DNA of 64,000 nucleotides from Pseudacidovorax sp. RU35E (GTDB lineage: Bacteria; Pseudomonadota; Gammaproteobacteria; Burkholderiales; Burkholderiaceae_C), in the NCBI RefSeq assembly GCF_900156165.1, contig NZ_FTMY01000007.1, forward strand, positions 186,001 through 250,000, in the 5' to 3' direction. Shown here piece by piece: positions 63,159 to 64,000 of the stretch. The position numbers and the translations under genes are program-made. How positions within the stretch are numbered: position 1 is the first letter of the stretch; every line of letters starts with the position of its first letter. The notes under the pieces are model-generated. The model had not been told where the DNA came from, did not search any database, and saw only the letters and a list, made by a program, of their open reading frames with translations.

Positions 63159-64000
63159 TCAACCGGCGCAGGCGATCACGGTGCGCTCGATGACACGGTC
63201 GTCGCCCAGCACGATCAGGGCGAACAGCAGCTCTTCCAGCGAGGCCGCGGCGGCGGCCTTGCGCGCCAGCAAGGGCATGGCGGCCGGATCCAGCACCAGG
63301 AAGTCGGCCTCGCAGCCCGGCTGCAGGTTGCCGATGGTGCCGGCCAGGCCCAGCGCCTGGGCGGCGCCGGCCGTGTGCAGCCACCACAGGCGCGAAGGCG
63401 CCAGGCTCAGGCCGGGCTTGGTCTGGCCCTCGCGGCCGACGTAGTAGGCCGCCAGCATGGTCTGGAAGGGACTGAAGCTGGTGCCAGCGCCCACGTCGCT
63501 GGCCAGGCCATGCAGGTAGTCGACGCGCTGGGCGCCCTCGAAGTCGAAGAAGCCGCTGCCCAGGAACAGGTTGCTGGTCGGGCTCACGGCTGCCGCCGTG
63601 CGCGTGGCACGCATCAGTTGGCGGTCGTCGTCGTCGAAGTGGATGCAGTGGGCGTACACCGCGCGCTCGCGCATCAGGCCGAAGTCGTCGTAGATGCCCA
63701 GGTAGGAGCGCGATGCGGGAAACAGCTCGCGCGCCCACTTCACCTCGTCCTTGTTCTCGGCCACGTGCGACTGGATCCAGGTGTCGGCATAGCGCGCCGC
63801 CAGTTCGCCTGCACCGCGCAGCTGGGCCTCGGTGCTGGTGGGCGCAAAACGCGGCGTGATCGCATAGCCGAGCCGATCCACGCCATGCCAGCGGCGGATG
63901 AGATCCTCGGTGTCGGCCAGGCTGCGCTCGGTTTCGTCGCGAACGCCGTCGGGCGAATGGCGGTCCTGCAGCACCTTGCCGGTGATCAGGCGCATCTGCC
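63159..64000 (-). CDS. guaD: Guanine deaminase (5' end outside window)
   Basis: Amidohydrolase converting guanine to xanthine in purine breakdown. About 280 C-terminal residues are visible. [18 protein letters not shown] and [19 protein letters not shown], then [21 protein letters not shown] supplies the metal ligand His. [15 protein letters not shown] and [16 protein letters not shown] follow, with [13 protein letters not shown] near the C-terminus. The frame is still open at 64000 and the N-terminal 150 or so residues with the HxH metal motif lie outside. The orientation suggests it starts a transcript running toward dcd. Confidence 0.92.
   Translation of the reverse strand, partial: QMRLITGKVLQDRHSPDGVRDETERSLADTEDLIRRWHGVDRLGYAITPRFAPTSTEAQLRGAGELAARYADTWIQSHVAENKDEVKWARELFPASRSYLGIYDDFGLMRERAVYAHCIHFDDDDRQLMRATRTAAAVSPTSNLFLGSGFFDFEGAQRVDYLHGLASDVGAGTSFSPFQTMLAAYYVGREGQTKPGLSLAPSRLWWLHTAGAAQALGLAGTIGNLQPGCEADFLVLDPAAMPLLARKAAAAASLEELLFALIVLGDDRVIERTVIACAG

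Noticed and set aside
58358-64000. A purine-degradation cluster joining the PucG-like aminotransferase and guanine deaminase
   Set aside because: Helicase, metalloprotease and dCTP deaminase genes lie between them, and the aminotransferase subgroup cannot be fixed by eye.

Overview
The window is GC-rich, densely coding DNA from a betaproteobacterium, most likely family Comamonadaceae (the Variovorax/Acidovorax/Xenophilus neighbourhood). The clues are the fused aroA-cmk gene inside a gyrA-serC-pheA-tyrA-aroA/cmk-rpsA-ihfB supraoperon, a tmRNA tag ANDERFALAA, two TctC/Bug-type periplasmic receptors, and a very high G+C third codon position. The genus is an inference. The DNA looks chromosomal: there is no insertion sequence, phage, integrase, CRISPR array or plasmid gene.

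Layout. 1-2.8 kb (minus): a tripartite tricarboxylate transporter set, tctB-tctA and then tctC, cut by the left edge. 2.9-6.0 kb (minus): three translationally coupled genes, an inosine/uracil DNA glycosylase, a spermidine-synthase-like methyltransferase and a lone GspE/PilB ATPase. 6.1-7.7 kb (minus): a secreted LEA-like 11-mer repeat protein and a TatD nuclease. 7.8-11.9 kb (plus): a membrane HtrA-like protease without PDZ domain, then MoxR ATPase, DUF58 and BatA-like VWA proteins. 12-14 kb: a YciF ferritin-like protein and isocitrate dehydrogenase. 14.2-17.1 kb: a tiny basic secreted peptide, tmRNA, gph-ubiG and a small OmpA-family protein. 17.4-30.2 kb (plus): gyrase A, a DUF2059 protein, serine/aromatic amino acid biosynthesis, cytidylate kinase, ribosomal protein S1, IHF beta, LapA/LapB and a ComEA-like protein. 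30.4-36.6 kb (plus): a group-2 Mrp Na+/H+ antiporter (fused AB, then C, D, E, F, G). 36.7-38.7 kb: a second Bug receptor and an alpha/beta hydrolase.

38.8-45.1 kb (plus): a four-gene signalling operon made of a hybrid kinase with three receivers, CheR, a receiver-less CheB and a receiver-kinase, without any chemoreceptor, CheA or CheW. 45.1-50.7 kb (plus): prfB with its programmed +1 frameshift, a HAD phosphatase, pepN and fbp, then tRNA-Thr(CGT). 51-55.7 kb (plus): a 1215-residue membrane hybrid kinase with receiver and HPt domains coupled to an HD-GYP response regulator, an RpfC/RpfG-like layout predicted to control cyclic-di-GMP. 55.7-64 kb: a secreted nuclease, a CNNM/CBS membrane protein, ApaH, a class V aminotransferase, RhlE-type helicase, YpfJ-type metalloprotease, a small membrane protein, dCTP deaminase and the C-terminal part of guanine deaminase.

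The least ordinary items are the two multidomain signalling operons (38.8-45.1 and 51.0-55.7 kb), the 7-TM sensor that looks like an MHYT domain which has lost most of its signature residues, the periplasmic LEA-like repeat protein, and structured or pyrimidine-rich leaders in front of aroA-cmk, rpsA, ihfB and the small basic peptide. I saw no clear defence island or wholly new multi-gene system. All function calls rest on motif and family recognition by eye; no database search was run.
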